A stretch of 64,000 nt of DNA from Ananas comosus (lineage: Eukaryota; Streptophyta; Magnoliopsida; Poales; Bromeliaceae), in assembly GCF_001540865.1 (NCBI RefSeq), contig NC_033628.1, positions 2,286,379-2,350,378 on the forward strand, in the 5' to 3' direction. A model generated the notes under the pieces. That model saw nothing but the letters and a program-made list of their open reading frames with translations. It was not told the origin of the DNA and ran no database searches. How positions within the stretch are numbered: position 1 is the first letter of the stretch; every line of letters begins with the position of its first letter. This document shows, piece by piece, positions 1 through 10,805 of this stretch. The translations under genes and the position numbers were made by a program.

Positions 1-1039
1 ATTTGAACTATAATTACTTTAAAACTTCCACCTGATCCTGCAAATATTTAATTTTATTATTCAACTTTGCAATATGTATAATTTGAGTGAATCAACGGCA
101 ATTTAAGTTCAAAATTTAAGGTAATTTTTTACTTTAATAAATTTATAATTATTAAAATTGTATGAAATATACTGACTAAATCTCATTCAAAATTTAAAAT
201 CAAAATATCGTTGATTGACGCAAATCAAACAAATTGAAATTACGGTTGGATGGTAAAGTTTAAATTTTGAAAGGCAAGCTCTTTATGTTTTTACCAAAAC
301 GTAGTATCTACAAAATGTATCTCCAAAAGGAGCCTTAAAAATCTCAACAAAGAGTTAAATCGGAATACCTAACTATAAATTAAGCGCCAAGTTTTTTCCA
401 TTGCCCATTATATTATATATAATAATCCAAAGAAGTTAAATTTGGAGAAGCAGTATCACTATCACTTTTATTGTCTATATGCGCCCTTTGAACTATATCT
501 ATCATTTCCTCTTATATTAGTTATTAAAGTATAAAACCTACCGTCTCTAGAACAAGTGTCAAATGGCTTGATGGTTGGTACCTGAGATCCCAAGTTTGAA
601 TCCTAATTGATTCATATTTTCAGCGAAGTTTATTTCTAAATGAAATAAACGAAGATATGAACGGGTATGCATAGTTTTGAAGTAAAAAAAACATGCATAA
701 CCATCCACAGTGCATGAAGGTTCTATTTATTTATCTAACTGAAAATAATACTTCATTACTCAAGTTAAACCTCATACTAAATGCACCTGCTCTCATTTTT
801 TTAGAAGGATTTAAAATATTCTAAATTATTCTAAAAACTTTTTTCTCTATAAAATGATGATAGAGCAAAAAACAAAAAAGCTTCAAAATTTTAAAATTTT
901 GTTTTTCTTGGCCTTTAAAGACAATGTAGCCAAAAACCCTAGCTAGCTAGCAAACTGGGTTATCTAGCCTAACAATAGAGCCACAAACCCTAAAGCACAC
1001 CACCAACGATCACCACTCATCATCTTCATGCATGCTAGA
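1..1039. other. AT-rich spacer left of the P450 gene
   Basis: No gene is visible here. The stretch is AT-rich and holds one degenerate SINE copy (listed separately). Short ORFs are not supported by composition or recognisable protein sequence. The last part is presumably 3' flank and terminator of the minus-strand P450 gene, but I cannot point to a definite polyadenylation signal. Confidence 0.6.
540..655 (+). repeat. tRNA-derived SINE, degenerate copy 1
   Basis: Shares the core 'CTTGATGGTTGGTACC', then GAGATCC, a B-box-like AGTTTGAATCC, and GATTCA...TTTTCAG...TTTATTTCTAAAT with copies near 7.8, 16.2 and 62.1 kb. The B box is mutated (GTTTGAATC) and the usual CTCTC-poly(A) tail is missing, so this is an old, 3'-truncated copy. 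Confidence 0.7.
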
Positions 1040-2611
1040 TCACCATCCACTCCCCCTCCTCCTAACCCTAACCATCAAACCATTCTTCATATGCAGAATA
1101 ATTGAGAGCTTGGGCTCCGCGACGAACCCTTCGACGGCCTCGATGTGGAAGTTGTAGACGACGGCGGCCGCCACCGCCTTCATCTGCGTGAACGCCATGT
1201 CCTTCCCCAAGCACGTCCTCGGCCCCGAGTTGAACGACATGAACCGATACGACGGCTCGTACCGCACCTTCCCCTTCTCCGATATCCACCTCTCGGGCCT
1301 GAACTCCATGCAGTCCTTCCCCCACACCTCCTCTCTCCTTGCCATCGCGTACATCGACACCAGTATCTTCGTGCTAGGGTTTACCTCGATGCCGCTGGGG
1401 AGAATGTCACGTTCCAGAACTCCTTTGTGTTCTACGGGGACCGGCGGGAAGAGGCGGAGCGATTCGCATAAGGCGGCGTGGAGGTAGACTAACTTACCGA
1501 GCTCTTCGGAGTCAAAGATGGCGAGTTCACCATTTTGGGGGGGCGAAATCGTGTTCAGTTCCTCGAGGATCGTCTCTTCTACGTGCGGATTCTTGGAGAG
1601 GAGCCAGAAGAACCAGGATAGGCCGGAGCCTGTTGTGTCGCGCCCGGCGAGCATGAAGTTCATCGCGGTGTCTCGGAGAAACCTTTCGTCATCGGATGCG
1701 GAGGAGGAGTCGTGCTCTTTTCCCTCCATGTACGCCGATAATAAGTCGGATTCCTCATCATCTGATTCCCTCCTCTCATGAGCTTTCTTCTTCTCCGCGA
1801 CGGTTTCGGCGATGAACCGGTCGATGACTACGCGGGCCGCGGCAAGCTTCTTCTCCGGTCCTATCCCCAGCCGCCGCATCGCCTTCCACCAGGCTGCGGG
1901 CACCGTGTGGCGGAGGAAGAGCGCAGCCATGGCGTCGTCCATAGCCTTCGCGAACGGCACCGTTGGCAGCCCGGCAGACAGGCAGCCGGGGTCGACCCCG
2001 AAGACCAGTCTGGTCGTCGTGTCGAAGGTCAGCCGCAGGAACACGTCCTGCAGGTCGATGCAATCCCCGGCATCCGCCGCGCGGCCGAGCAACGGCAGCA
2101 GCCCGCTCTCCACCTTCTCGCGGCTGCACCGCGCCACGAAACTGCGGAATCTCCGGTGGGCCATCAGGAGCTGGGCCCGGCCCCGCTGGGCCCGCCACGA
2201 TTCGCCGTCGGCGTTGAAGATGCCGCCGCCGAGCACGTCAAAGATCTCCGCGAACTCCTCGCCCTTGGGGTAGTTGGCGAAGTTGGCGGTGAAGACGTGC
2301 TGCACCGTTGCGGGGTCGGCGGGGGTGGCGAACGTCATGCCGGAGAGCCACGGGCCGGAGAAGGCGAAATCGCCCCCCGTCTCCCGGAGGATCGCCGTGA
2401 CCCAGTCGTGGAAGCGGTGGAGGTTCGCTGCGATCCCCGGGAGCATGCCGACGACCGGCCAATCGACCGGAACGCTCGACGGCTTTTCATTATTAGTCTG
2501 GCGCCAGCAGCGGCGATGCAAGAGAAAAGCGAGGCAGAAGAAAATAGAGAAGAAGAACTCGGGGAATGATCTCAAAAACCATAGAAGGGATGATGCCCAC
2601 TGGGGAGTCAT
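1040..2611 (-). CDS. Cytochrome P450, CYP96 family (midchain alkane / fatty-acid hydroxylase-like)
   Basis: A single uninterrupted reading frame of 523 residues, the normal length for a microsomal P450. Seen in order: a hydrophobic anchor (about residues 8-32); the I-helix oxygen-binding motif AGRDTT (322-327), followed by a [11 protein letters not shown] stretch typical of CYP86-clan CYP96 enzymes; the K-helix ESLR (383-386); PERW (439-442); and the haem loop [10 protein letters not shown] with the axial Cys at 467. All catalytic landmarks are intact. CYP96 members (for example Arabidopsis MAH1) oxidise midchain carbons of wax alkanes or omega-hydroxylate fatty acids at the ER; I infer a similar role in cuticular lipid metabolism. 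The absence of introns and high third-position GC fit CYP96 genes in monocots. The start is the first Met, just before the anchor. The exact subfamily and substrate cannot be told from sequence. Confidence 0.96.
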   Translation of the reverse strand: MTPQWASSLLWFLRSFPEFFFSIFFCLAFLLHRRCWRQTNNEKPSSVPVDWPVVGMLPGIAANLHRFHDWVTAILRETGGDFAFSGPWLSGMTFATPADPATVQHVFTANFANYPKGEEFAEIFDVLGGGIFNADGESWRAQRGRAQLLMAHRRFRSFVARCSREKVESGLLPLLGRAADAGDCIDLQDVFLRLTFDTTTRLVFGVDPGCLSAGLPTVPFAKAMDDAMAALFLRHTVPAAWWKAMRRLGIGPEKKLAAARVVIDRFIAETVAEKKKAHERRESDDEESDLLSAYMEGKEHDSSSASDDERFLRDTAMNFMLAGRDTTGSGLSWFFWLLSKNPHVEETILEELNTISPPQNGELAIFDSEELGKLVYLHAALCESLRLFPPVPVEHKGVLERDILPSGIEVNPSTKILVSMYAMARREEVWGKDCMEFRPERWISEKGKVRYEPSYRFMSFNSGPRTCLGKDMAFTQMKAVAAAVVYNFHIEAVEGFVAEPKLSIILHMKNGLMVRVRRRGSGW

Positions 2612-4190
2612 TGAATGGGAAATGGGACCGGAAAAATCACTACTTCGAGTGATAAAAGATCGTAGGATATTTTCTATCTATATCTGTATAAATATGTGCA
2701 TCTATTATATCTATATCTATTTTTATCCTGTCACAGAAAATAAATTTTGGAAATATGTATTTAGGTTAGGGTTACTATACCTGGCCGTTGGATAGAATGA
2801 TAGTGATATTTTAGGGTTGAATAGGTTTTGATTGAATAGTATGATCTATCGGATGAAAATGATTAAAGAAATAAATCTACAGTCAAAAATTTATAAGTAT
2901 AAATGAGTTTATAGTCATAAGAGTATATTAGTTAGATTCTATGTATTTATTATTATTATTATTTTTCCCTTTTTCAACCTTTATCTTAAATATCCCTCTA
3001 TCTCATCTCCATAACAAACTGCTCCCTCGATCTCCTAATTATTCGGATCTCCCACTCGCTCTATCTAAATAATCAAATCTCTAACTTAATTTTTTACCGT
3101 AATTTAGAGATAATTATAACAATTAAATCTCTATCTTCTTTAACTAACCAACCATTCTATATATTAGATATTAGATATTAGATATTAGATTAGCCCGTTT
3201 CAATTTCCAAGGGTGCTGATTCGGTTCTCTCTTTTCCAAAATCATCCACTCATTTATTTATTACCATTAAATGGTTGAGATATGTTATTGATCTTACTTT
3301 TTTTACAGAATTATATTGCTAAAAATATAAAATAATTATGCTGTAAATTTAAAATATTTATTACTAATTATTAAGTGCTTTACCATTCGTGTTAGGAAAC
3401 GAGGATTTTTTAATTAATCCTATTGTAGCCAGATATAGAATATAATGATTATATCGGTGCCTTCTACAGATTGAGATTATTTTATGAGAGAAAACTTCAT
3501 TGAAGAACTTGCAATAACATTTTATTGAAAAGTTTTCGATCTACTATTATATATTAATTTTATCTTCATCAAATATTTAAATATTTTTAATACTAAATTT
3601 TTAAAAAACTTTTTTTTTGAAAAAATTATAATTTGTTTTGAAAGCTACCTATCTCTCAAAAAAAAGAAAAAAAATTATAGTCTACTTTCTCATAGTATTG
3701 CTTTTATTTCACTCTATTATAGTAGTAAATTATTGATAATGAAAATGATAAAACATTGCATTATATATATATATTTTTTGTAATTTGTAAAATTTATTAC
3801 TTTGTTAGCATGTTTAATGTTACACTGTTGCGACCAAATAGAAATAAGATTATAGGATAATTAAGGGATTGTTAAGTTAGATATAGTCACAATTGTTCTG
3901 CAATTGTAATTGCAATACAAATTCAAATTCGGTATTCAGTTAACTACATTTGAATTTAACTGTTTCAGCTGAAAAAAAAAAAACTTTAACCCAAATATAA
4001 CTAATCTTTCTAATAACTTTTGAAAAAGAAAATATTTTTACACGAAACAAAATCTACCTTAATAAATTACTAGAACTGGTAGAGACTTGTGCAGCAATTA
4101 TTTTAAATCCTTAAAAAGTAAATAAAATTCATACATGAACCACAAAAAAGAAAAAGAAAAAAAAAAGAAGAAAAGGAGGGGTTTTCTCTT
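2612..4190. other. P450 upstream region and AT-rich spacer
   Basis: Contains the presumptive promoter of the minus-strand P450. TATA-like stretches occur around 2660-2720, but none can be assigned. At about 2800-2930 there is a decayed fragment of the TA-flanked palindrome whose best copy is at 9381-9635: both share AAAATTTATAAGTA and TCATAAGAGTATA. At about 3640-3675 the sequence GCTACCTATCTCTC followed by an A-rich run matches the 3' tail of the SINE family. Otherwise low-complexity AT-rich DNA without a gene. Confidence 0.5.
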
Positions 4191-4197
4191 TAGGGCA

Positions 4198-4645
4198 TGT
4201 TTGTTTGGATGAAAGTGGAGAGAAGGGAAGTCGTTTCCGCCCTAAATAATTATTTCTATTGTTTAGTTCGCTGTAAAAAAGTTACGGTCGAAACTCAAGT
4301 TAACCTCAAACGACGGAATTGACTTCGTCCTATCGTGGACTGAAATCAATTATGATGAAAAAAGATAAAAAAAAATAATAAAATAATATAATAGATAAAG
4401 CTCGTTATATTTAAGTATATTTAATTATGTTACTAATTATTTTTTTATACAGTTAATATATCTAAAATATGATAAAAATTAATTAGTTAAATTTTAATAT
4501 TTTTTTATTTAATTTGTATATTAAAAATATGATAAAATTGATTAATACTTAAAAATATAATTATATTATTTTTATTTATTAAAATATTTATTATTTATAT
4601 ATAAATTATAGTTTTATATTATACACTTTCTATCAAACAAACAGC
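4198..4645. mobile_element. Candidate MITE with 'TGTTTGTTTGG' termini
   Basis: The left end TGTTTGTTTGGATGAAAGTG is matched in inverted orientation by the right end, CACTTTCTATCAAACAAACA, with a few mismatches. The AT-rich interior has no coding capacity. The size (about 450 bp) and GTTTGG-type ends fit hAT or PIF/Harbinger derived MITEs of plants. I could not define a clean target duplication, so the exact borders and superfamily are uncertain. Confidence 0.55.
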
Positions 4646-4857
4646 AGAACTGATTGAACTATACTTTCGTAACTACGGAACAAACAGCAAAAAAAATAGT
4701 AATTTTCACCGAACTCCAGTTCAACCCAAAGTACAATTTCAATCCAAAATCCAAAGTCCAGTTAGCGGCTGATTTCTCGCTCCCCAGCGAATCGAACCTT
4801 CGCGACTTCGCCCGACTCCGTGACGGGGCTGAAGCACGAGAACTTCCCGAAGCTATT

Positions 4858-4932
4858 CCTCCTCCTCGCCCTTCCCCCCAAACCCTTCTCCTCCTTCGCC
4901 CTTCCCCCCAAACCCTTCTCCTCCTTCGCCCT
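4858..4932. repeat. Tandem repeat of about 30 bp (CTCCTTCGCCCTTCCCCCCAAACC unit)
   Basis: The unit CGCCCTTCCCCCCAAACCCT followed by TCTCCTC occurs at least twice in direct tandem, plus a partial third unit. On the plus strand it would encode repeats of ALPPKPFSSF within a short Ser-rich ORF (about 4820-5030) that runs into an undetermined base at 5031. The ORF resembles a leader peptide in composition only; I do not call it a gene. Confidence 0.6.
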
Positions 4933-5005
4933 TCCCTCCTCCCTCTCCCTGTCCACCACCACCATCGCCGCCGCCGCCGCGGGGGAGGACTCTTTGGGGT
5001 TAGGG

Positions 5006-5578
5006 TTAGGGTTGGGGGCGAGGTCGGCGANCCTTCTTCTTGGGTTCCTCCTCCTCGAGCATGACGGCAGTCATGGTGTCCTGCTCGACGAGGCGCCAGG
5101 CGGCCTGCTCGAAGGCGAGGCCGGCGAGGGAGGGGGGCCGGGTGAGGACGAGCGGGCAGCCGCGGTTGGTGCTGCGGATGACCTCGGCGTCCTCGGGGAT
5201 GACGCCGAGGAGCGGGAGGCCGAGCATGTCCTGCACGTCGAGGACCGACATCATGTCCTCGCCGCGGACGAGGTCGGAGCGGACGCGGTTCACGAGCATC
5301 TTGATGTCGCGGATGCCGTCGCACTCGAGGAGCCCCGCCACGCGGTCGGCGTCGCGGAGGGCGGTGATGTCGGGGGTGGTGACGAGCACGGCCTCGTTCG
5401 CCGGCGAGATGGCGGTGACGAAGCCGGCGTCGATGCCGGCGGGGCAGTCGATGAGCACGAACTGGGGCGGCGGGTTAGGGTTAGGGTTAGGGTTAGGGTT
5501 GGAGGGGTTGTTGGGGCCATCGGAGCGGAGGGCGTCGACAATCCAGGTTAGGGTTTTGGGGCCGAAGGAGAGGGGGAG
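5006..5578 (-). pseudogene. Broken copy of chloroplast septum-site determining protein MinD
   Basis: The minus-strand frame reads LPLSFGPKTLTWIVDALRSDG, then an (Asn-Pro)n stretch, then LIDCPAGIDAGF, VLVTTPDITALRDADRV, LLECDGIRDIKM, EDMMSVLDVQ, LGLPLLGVIPED, VIRSTNRG and GLAFEQAAWRLVEQD: the C-terminal two thirds of plastid MinD, the ATPase that places the division ring. The N-terminal Walker A loop and deviant switch I region are not found upstream. Two TAA codons in CCCTAACCCTAA lie at about 5579-5590, where family members continue. The C-terminal amphipathic membrane-targeting helix after the PKKK segment is absent, replaced by a telomere-like CCCTAA run and an N at 5031. Plant MinD genes are typically intronless, so missing parts are unlikely to be in distant exons. 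I infer a non-functional relic; an assembly fault at the N remains possible. Confidence 0.78.
5473..5501. repeat. Telomere-like (GGGTTA)n tract inside the MinD relic
   Basis: Four and a half units of GGGTTA in perfect tandem. Read on the minus strand they encode Asn-Pro repeats in frame between the DALRSDG and LIDCPAG segments of MinD. Two further short tracts of the same hexamer flank it, at about 4999-5015 and 5577-5592. Confidence 0.85.
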
Positions 5579-6194
5579 TTAGGGTTAGGGTTTGGTGTGG
5601 GGGAGAGCGTGGTCGGAATGAAGAGTAAGAAGAAGAAGAGGAGGAGGAGGGGGTTTTTGAGGGAGGAGGGGACGGTCGCGAGGGTTTTTTGGAAGCGCGG
5701 GGTAACAGCGAGGATGAGTGCGAAATTGGAGAAGAAACAGCGGGGATCAATTCATCATCAGAGCGGATGCTAATTTTGGCTGGTGATTGGAAGAATCTTC
5801 GCTTCCTTTTGTTACAGAGTAATTTTTGCAGGTATTGGCCATTTTACCACTCATATTGTGAGTTGAGCCGGAATGCTGGCCATAGCAAATGGACTCTATT
5901 GTCACTCATTTATTTTTGATGGTCGAAACATGACCTATACCGTCTAGAAATTAAATTTTAAATATTTTCGATATGATTAGCATGATGATTAAAAAGTTTC
6001 ATAATTTATAATTTTAATGATTCTCGTTTAACGGCTTAATGGTATTCATTCAAAGAATAATTAGAAAAAATTTTAAATTATTTAGAATAATATTTATATT
6101 CTTGATCTTGATTATAAGACTTCTATTATTATTTTTTTAAGAATATTTAGATTTAGCTGTTTACTTTTATGTCCAATTAATGGATAAAAGAACA

Positions 6195-6347
6195 ATGTCA
6201 GAAAAATATAAAATTTGATTTCTATATGCTTCAAGAGATATAAATTATGTTCAACGATACCGATCGTCGATTTGAAGACTCCATTATCGAAAATAAATGG
6301 ATGGCAACGGAGCCCGTTTACTACCGATAGCATTTTATTTCAACTCC
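6195..6347. mobile_element. Solo right arm of a TA-flanked palindromic element
   Basis: Matches the right arm of the complete element at 12406-12949: both contain ACCGATCGTCGATTT, then GGCTCCATCATCGAAAATAAATGGATGG or a close variant, then CCGTTTACTACCGATAGCATT. The left arm is absent, so this is a truncated copy. Confidence 0.75.
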
Positions 6348-6447
6348 GTATATTATATATGAAATTATAATTATTGCTTTATGCAGGTATTTTAAGAGCA
6401 CTGCGTGCATATATTAGCAACACGCCAACATCCTCTTTTGCTTCGTC

Positions 6448-6600
6448 TGTAATTGATTTTCCACTCCGGTAAGTAGTAATTGATTTTCCACTTCAGTAAG
6501 TAATTGATTTTCCACTCCTCCAAACAAGTAAGATTTTCCACAGTAATTGATTTTCCACTCCTCCAAACAAGTAAGATTTTCCACTCCTCCAAACAATTTA
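6448..6600. repeat. Irregular tandem repeats of TGATTTTCCACTCC / CTCCAAACAAGTAAG
   Basis: The module GTAATTGATTTTCCACT recurs four times, and TCCACTCCTCCAAACAA three times, in an overlapping array about 150 bp long. It has no conserved reading frame. It looks like replication-slippage growth rather than a mobile element. Confidence 0.7.
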
Positions 6601-7045
6601 CTTGCATGCGCATCAACACGAGAGAGAAATGTGCAGCTAATGCAAGGCAAAATCGAGCAGTGCATTTAGTTGAAAATATAAAATAATTAGACTTCAAATT
6701 TAAAACTCCTAATGCGGATTATCAAAATTTTTGCCATCTGTGCAAGAAACAGTTTGTAGGTTGTTTCCAGAATATTGTCCTTGTAACAAGGGTGGATTCA
6801 GTTCGGGCTTAAACGAGGCTCGGAGGGCCAGGCTTTGTTCATGTTGGGTTTGGATAGTCCAAATAGAATTTTGGCCTATGACCAGGTATCAAAATAATAT
6901 ATTGTATGGTAAACTTTAATTTGCTTTACTGAGATTTAGCTCATTTTTATTTTTTCACACTGTGGTTCAAAATGTTGGACTTGAGTATCCTATAGATTTA
7001 TCTTCAAATAAAATAGCAAGTTAAAATTTTTTGATTAGTACATAA

Positions 7046-7616
7046 TAATTAGGGGCAAGTGCTTATATACTCCTAAGAAGTTTCCGACTTTCTGATATAC
7101 TCCTCTTAGAAGGTTAATATTGAAAATATTTTTTTTACATTCCAATCTATTTTAAATATACTTTTAGACTTAAATTTTGTTAATGAACTGTTATCAATAG
7201 TTGTTATTTCTATAAAATTATTATTTGGCCATTTCAAATATAACCTTCTATCATTACCAATTTTTCTTATTTGCCCTTAAGTTAGGGGTATATAAAGTAT
7301 TTTGATTTTTGATCTTTTAAAATATATCTTTCTACCATCATCAATATTTCTTATTTGCCTTTAAATTTTGGACAAAAGAGATATTTTGATTTTTTTTTTT
7401 TTTTAACTCTAGTAGGTTAAAGGCAAAAGAGATATTTTAATTTTTTAATTCTAGTAGATATTTAACTCACGTTTAACCAAGTTAACTTAACGGATGATAA
7501 CTGCAGGGATATTTTAGAGTAATGGAGGAACATATGAGGGGTGTATATTAGAAAGAAAAAAAAGTAAGAATAAATAAGATATTTCTGAAATTTTGAGAAG
7601 TAAATAGGCAACAATC
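7046..7616. mobile_element. Possible foldback MITE, weakly supported
   Basis: The left end GGGGCAAGTGCTTATATACTCC is loosely matched in inverted orientation by the right end, which reads GAGAAGTAAATAGGCAAC. The interior contains the repeated phrases 'ATATTTTGATTTTT' and 'GCAAAAGAGATATTTT'. Arms are diverged and no clean target duplication is visible. Confidence 0.35.
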
Positions 7617-7769
7617 ATTAATAGTTAAGCATAATTCTTTGAACTATATCATGTCAAGGTAAAAATGAATTTTACCACAGAATAGTTAAGTTAAAGTTTT
7701 GAACTACCGAGCTTCGTTGAGGCAAATTGAAGTACGACCTGGCTGCTGTGATTGCTGTCTTATATATGT

Positions 7770-7922
7770 TTTTTTTTTAGAGATAGGTAGCATGTTATTT
7801 GCTTCGTTTATTTTATTTAGGAATAAACTTAGCTGGAAATGTAAACAAACTAGGATTCGAACTTGGATCTCAGGTGCCAACTACCAAATCCTTTGCCACT
7901 TGCTTTAGGGACGATCGGTCTG
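7770..7922 (-). repeat. tRNA-derived SINE, copy 2 (minus orientation)
   Basis: In reverse complement it reads GACCGATCGTCCCTAAAGCA, then GGCAAAGGATTTGGTAGTTGGCACC, GAGATCC and AAGTTCGAATCC (exact pol III B box GTTCGAATC), ending in TACCTATCTCT and an A-run (the T-run at 7770). It is a near full-length member of the same family as the copies at 16.1 and 62.0 kb. Confidence 0.8.
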
Positions 7923-8483
7923 TCTTACATATGTTAAATGCAAGCAGTGCAGGAAACAGTTGTGGGGTACAGAACAGAAACAGTTAATTTTGTTGGCTAT
8001 TTTAGGATGATGCAAGGTGGCCGCAAGGTGGCCTTATTTTTCTTTTGTAATATTCAACGACTGCATTTAATCAATATGATAGGTATAAAATTTACATCTT
8101 TGTCTTCTTGTAAATTGAGAAAATACTATCTGTGTAAGTTACATCATAGTCTTCTAGTGGCTCACAGTTATTTGCTTGTCTTATCATTTTTTTTATTAGT
8201 TTACTAAAAATTCAAAAAAAAATTTATAATCCTCTGGATCTATTTAATGGTGTAAGATTTACGTCCCTATAATTACAAATATTTTATAAGGTTTCTGCAA
8301 ATTTTTACATTTAATGCTAAATTTATATTTTATTTTAGCCTCAAGATTTGCAAATTCGGACTAGTAAAATACAGCCATCTAAGTAATCTAGGAAAACTTA
8401 GAGCATTTTTTGTTTTCCCATAAGAATGACCAAATCAACTTTTGAACAATAAGCAAAAGAAAATTATTATATATTTATATATA

Positions 8484-9048
8484 GAGCTAAGTTGGTATAC
8501 TATCGGTAGCACGGTGGCCTCTATACTATCAAGTTGTTTTCAATAATGGGGCCTCCAAATCGACGATCGGCTCCATTAAACTTGATATATACTATTGAAA
8601 GTATTTGGAAGCTAAATTTTATAATTTTTGACATCATTTATATATCAAACAAGTAGTTTAAAAATAAACCGTCGAAAATAAAAATTTCATAAAGAATGAT
8701 AATGAAAGACTTGAATTTAAGATCAAAAGTAATGATCTTATTTTAAATAGTGAAAAAAATTTTCAATAAAAATTTTATCAGATTTGAATTATTTTATACT
8801 GTTAAATTCAAGTCTTTCATTATCATTCTTTATGAACAAGTGCTTCTCATTAATCATTCTAATTATGAATTTTGAGACATTTTGATCACTAGCCAAATAA
8901 TGTCAAAAAATTTATGAAATTTAATTTTCAGATACGTTCAATAGTGTAGATTAAATCTAACGGAGCAGATCGTCGATGTTGTATCATTGAAAACAACTTA
9001 GTAGCACGGATACTTCCGTGCTACCGATAGTATACAAACCTAGCTCGA
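8484..9048. mobile_element. Long palindromic element in TA-rich site, subtype A copy 1
   Basis: The left arm begins GAGCTAAGTTGGTATACTAT then CGGTAGCACGG, and the right arm ends with its inverted copy (CCGTGCTACCGATAGTATAC, then AAACCTAGCTCG). Complementarity continues inward over roughly 250 bp per arm with indels, so the element could fold on itself almost entirely. It is flanked by a TATATTTATATATA stretch. No ORF. Structure and (TA)-rich target resemble Micron-type elements known from rice, which insert into TA microsatellites; that assignment is an inference. Confidence 0.8.
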
Positions 9049-9380
9049 NATGAGGAGCCTAGTAAAAATTGGTAATCTAATATGATAAGTCGGTTGGTGG
9101 GTGAGTTGGGGTCACCCGGGTGTAGTAGGATTGGCGTATAGAGAATTAAGTTACCGATTTTTAGATGTTCGTAGTTATTGAACTATGAAAATTTTCGTAT
9201 CCTCGAGTTAAGCTATACTCAGGCCGATGCCATGAACATTTTCATGTTTCGTGAACCACGAACATTTATAAAATGGCAATCTAGATGCGGAAACGATCTA
9301 ACGGTAAAAAACTTACAAGTACCAAGTGCTTGTGCTTTTACAAGCACCATAGCCGGACTCTATATATATATATATATATA

Positions 9381-9632
9381 GAGAGTCCGACTACTATACT
9401 TTTATGAGTATTAGCTCCTTTATACTCATAAATTTTTGGCCCTTAGATTTATCCTATTGATCATTTCCACCCGTTAAATCATACTATTCAACCAACTACC
9501 CACTCAACCCTAGGGGACCACTATTATTCTAAGTGGGGACCACCATCATCCTAACCACACATCCCATCAATCAACGGTTAAAAATTTATAAGTACAAGGG
9601 GGTCTATACTCATAAGAGTATAGTAGCCCCAG

Positions 9633-9635
<3 letters not shown>
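9381..9635. mobile_element. Short palindromic element between two (TA)n tracts, subtype C
   Basis: The left arm GTCCGACTACTATACTTTTA and the right arm (TCATAAGAGTATAGTAGCC) are inverted repeats. The element sits exactly between a (TA)10-type tract at 9360-9380 and another at 9636-9662. About 255 bp, non-coding. Fragments of the same type occur near 2.8-2.9 kb. Confidence 0.75.
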
Positions 9636-9668
<33 letters not shown>

Positions 9669-10194
9669 ATTGGACACTGCAGGTACTGCTTTTCTTTTCT
9701 TCTCTTTTCTTTTTAACTAAGTTTAGATTTGAAACTATTTGGGTTTGAATCTTGATGTTCCAACATGATATGGATTGGTGACAAATCATCTTAATTTTGA
9801 GTGAAATTCCAGGAAATATGAAGACCACAAATTCTTTATATTTCTTGCATTTTAATCAAGACCACCATTTTAGACTGCAAAATCTTCCCTGGTGAGATAT
9901 GGTGTAGCAAAATTTGTCTTGGCTGCATGTGGTCCTTTCGGATCTGTGAGATATCCAATAAAAAGATTTTGTTCAGTGTTAAGGGAAAATAATATTCAAG
10001 TTATTTAGCCCTCCTGAAACTTTTAAAAATCAAACACAGTTTGAGTTAGTATTAAGAGCACCTGGGATTCAAACTCTCAACCTCTTAGCTAGCTCCCAAA
10101 TGCAAATGAATGGGGTGCATGTGAGTCTAAATTGTAATCTGTGTAATCTTAAAACTGATAAAATTTGACCTAGTGGCCCACTTACTCTAAATAA

Positions 10195-10768
10195 GGGCTT
10201 GTTTGATTCAGTTATTTAGACTATGAAATCAAAATGAAATTCATTGATTTCAATAGCTGTTGTTTGTTTTATAGGAATCGAATTTCGATTCCGATTTCAC
10301 TCTTGAACGGAAATTACCAATTCCATTTGTGGCCTAATCTGATTTTGAATTCTGGATTTGTCCATTTGAAAGTAAACTATTCAAAATTTTCTTTCACCAG
10401 CACATCCTCTCCTTTCCCTTCATCACTTTTCTCTTTCTTAATTAAAACTCTCTTTCAAAAATTTTAGATATTCATTCCAATTCTCATTCTAATAATGAAT
10501 CAAATATTTTTAAATGATTCACCATTCTATTTTTTATTCCAAAGCAATTTAATTTCATTTCTCATTCCTATTTTAATCATGAACTAAATATATTCTAAAT
10601 TCTGTAAAGTGATTTTAGGATCAAAAGTGATTTTTTTTTTTTTCAATAAAGCATTTAGTAATCTCATTTACAAAATTAGATTCTGATTTTTAAAATCAGT
10701 TTCCTGAATTTATCTCAAATCAATTTAGAAAATTCACTTTCCATCTAACTCAACCGAACGCCGTGCAG
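10195..10768. mobile_element. Possible GTTTG-terminated MITE
   Basis: The left boundary GGGCTTGTTTGATTCAG and right boundary CTAACTCAACCGAACGCC form an imperfect inverted repeat of about 25 bp. The interior is rich in mirror-like GATTTC/GAAATC motifs. Borders and superfamily are unresolved. Confidence 0.3.
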
Positions 10769-10805
10769 CTTTTAACTAAAATTACATGCAGAAATCACTT
10801 CTCTA

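Noticed and set aside
1778..2569. A 263-codon plus-strand ORF opposite the P450 gene
   Set aside because: It is the antisense shadow of a GC-rich coding sequence. It has no recognisable protein features, whereas the minus strand has every P450 motif in order.
4999..5595. A chromosome end or subtelomere
   Set aside because: The hexamer tracts have only a few units each and the region is followed by ordinary genes on both sides. At most this is an interstitial telomere-like sequence.
6448..6600. A CRISPR-like direct repeat array
   Set aside because: The units are irregular, spacers are not unique and of constant size, and the sequence is plant nuclear DNA.
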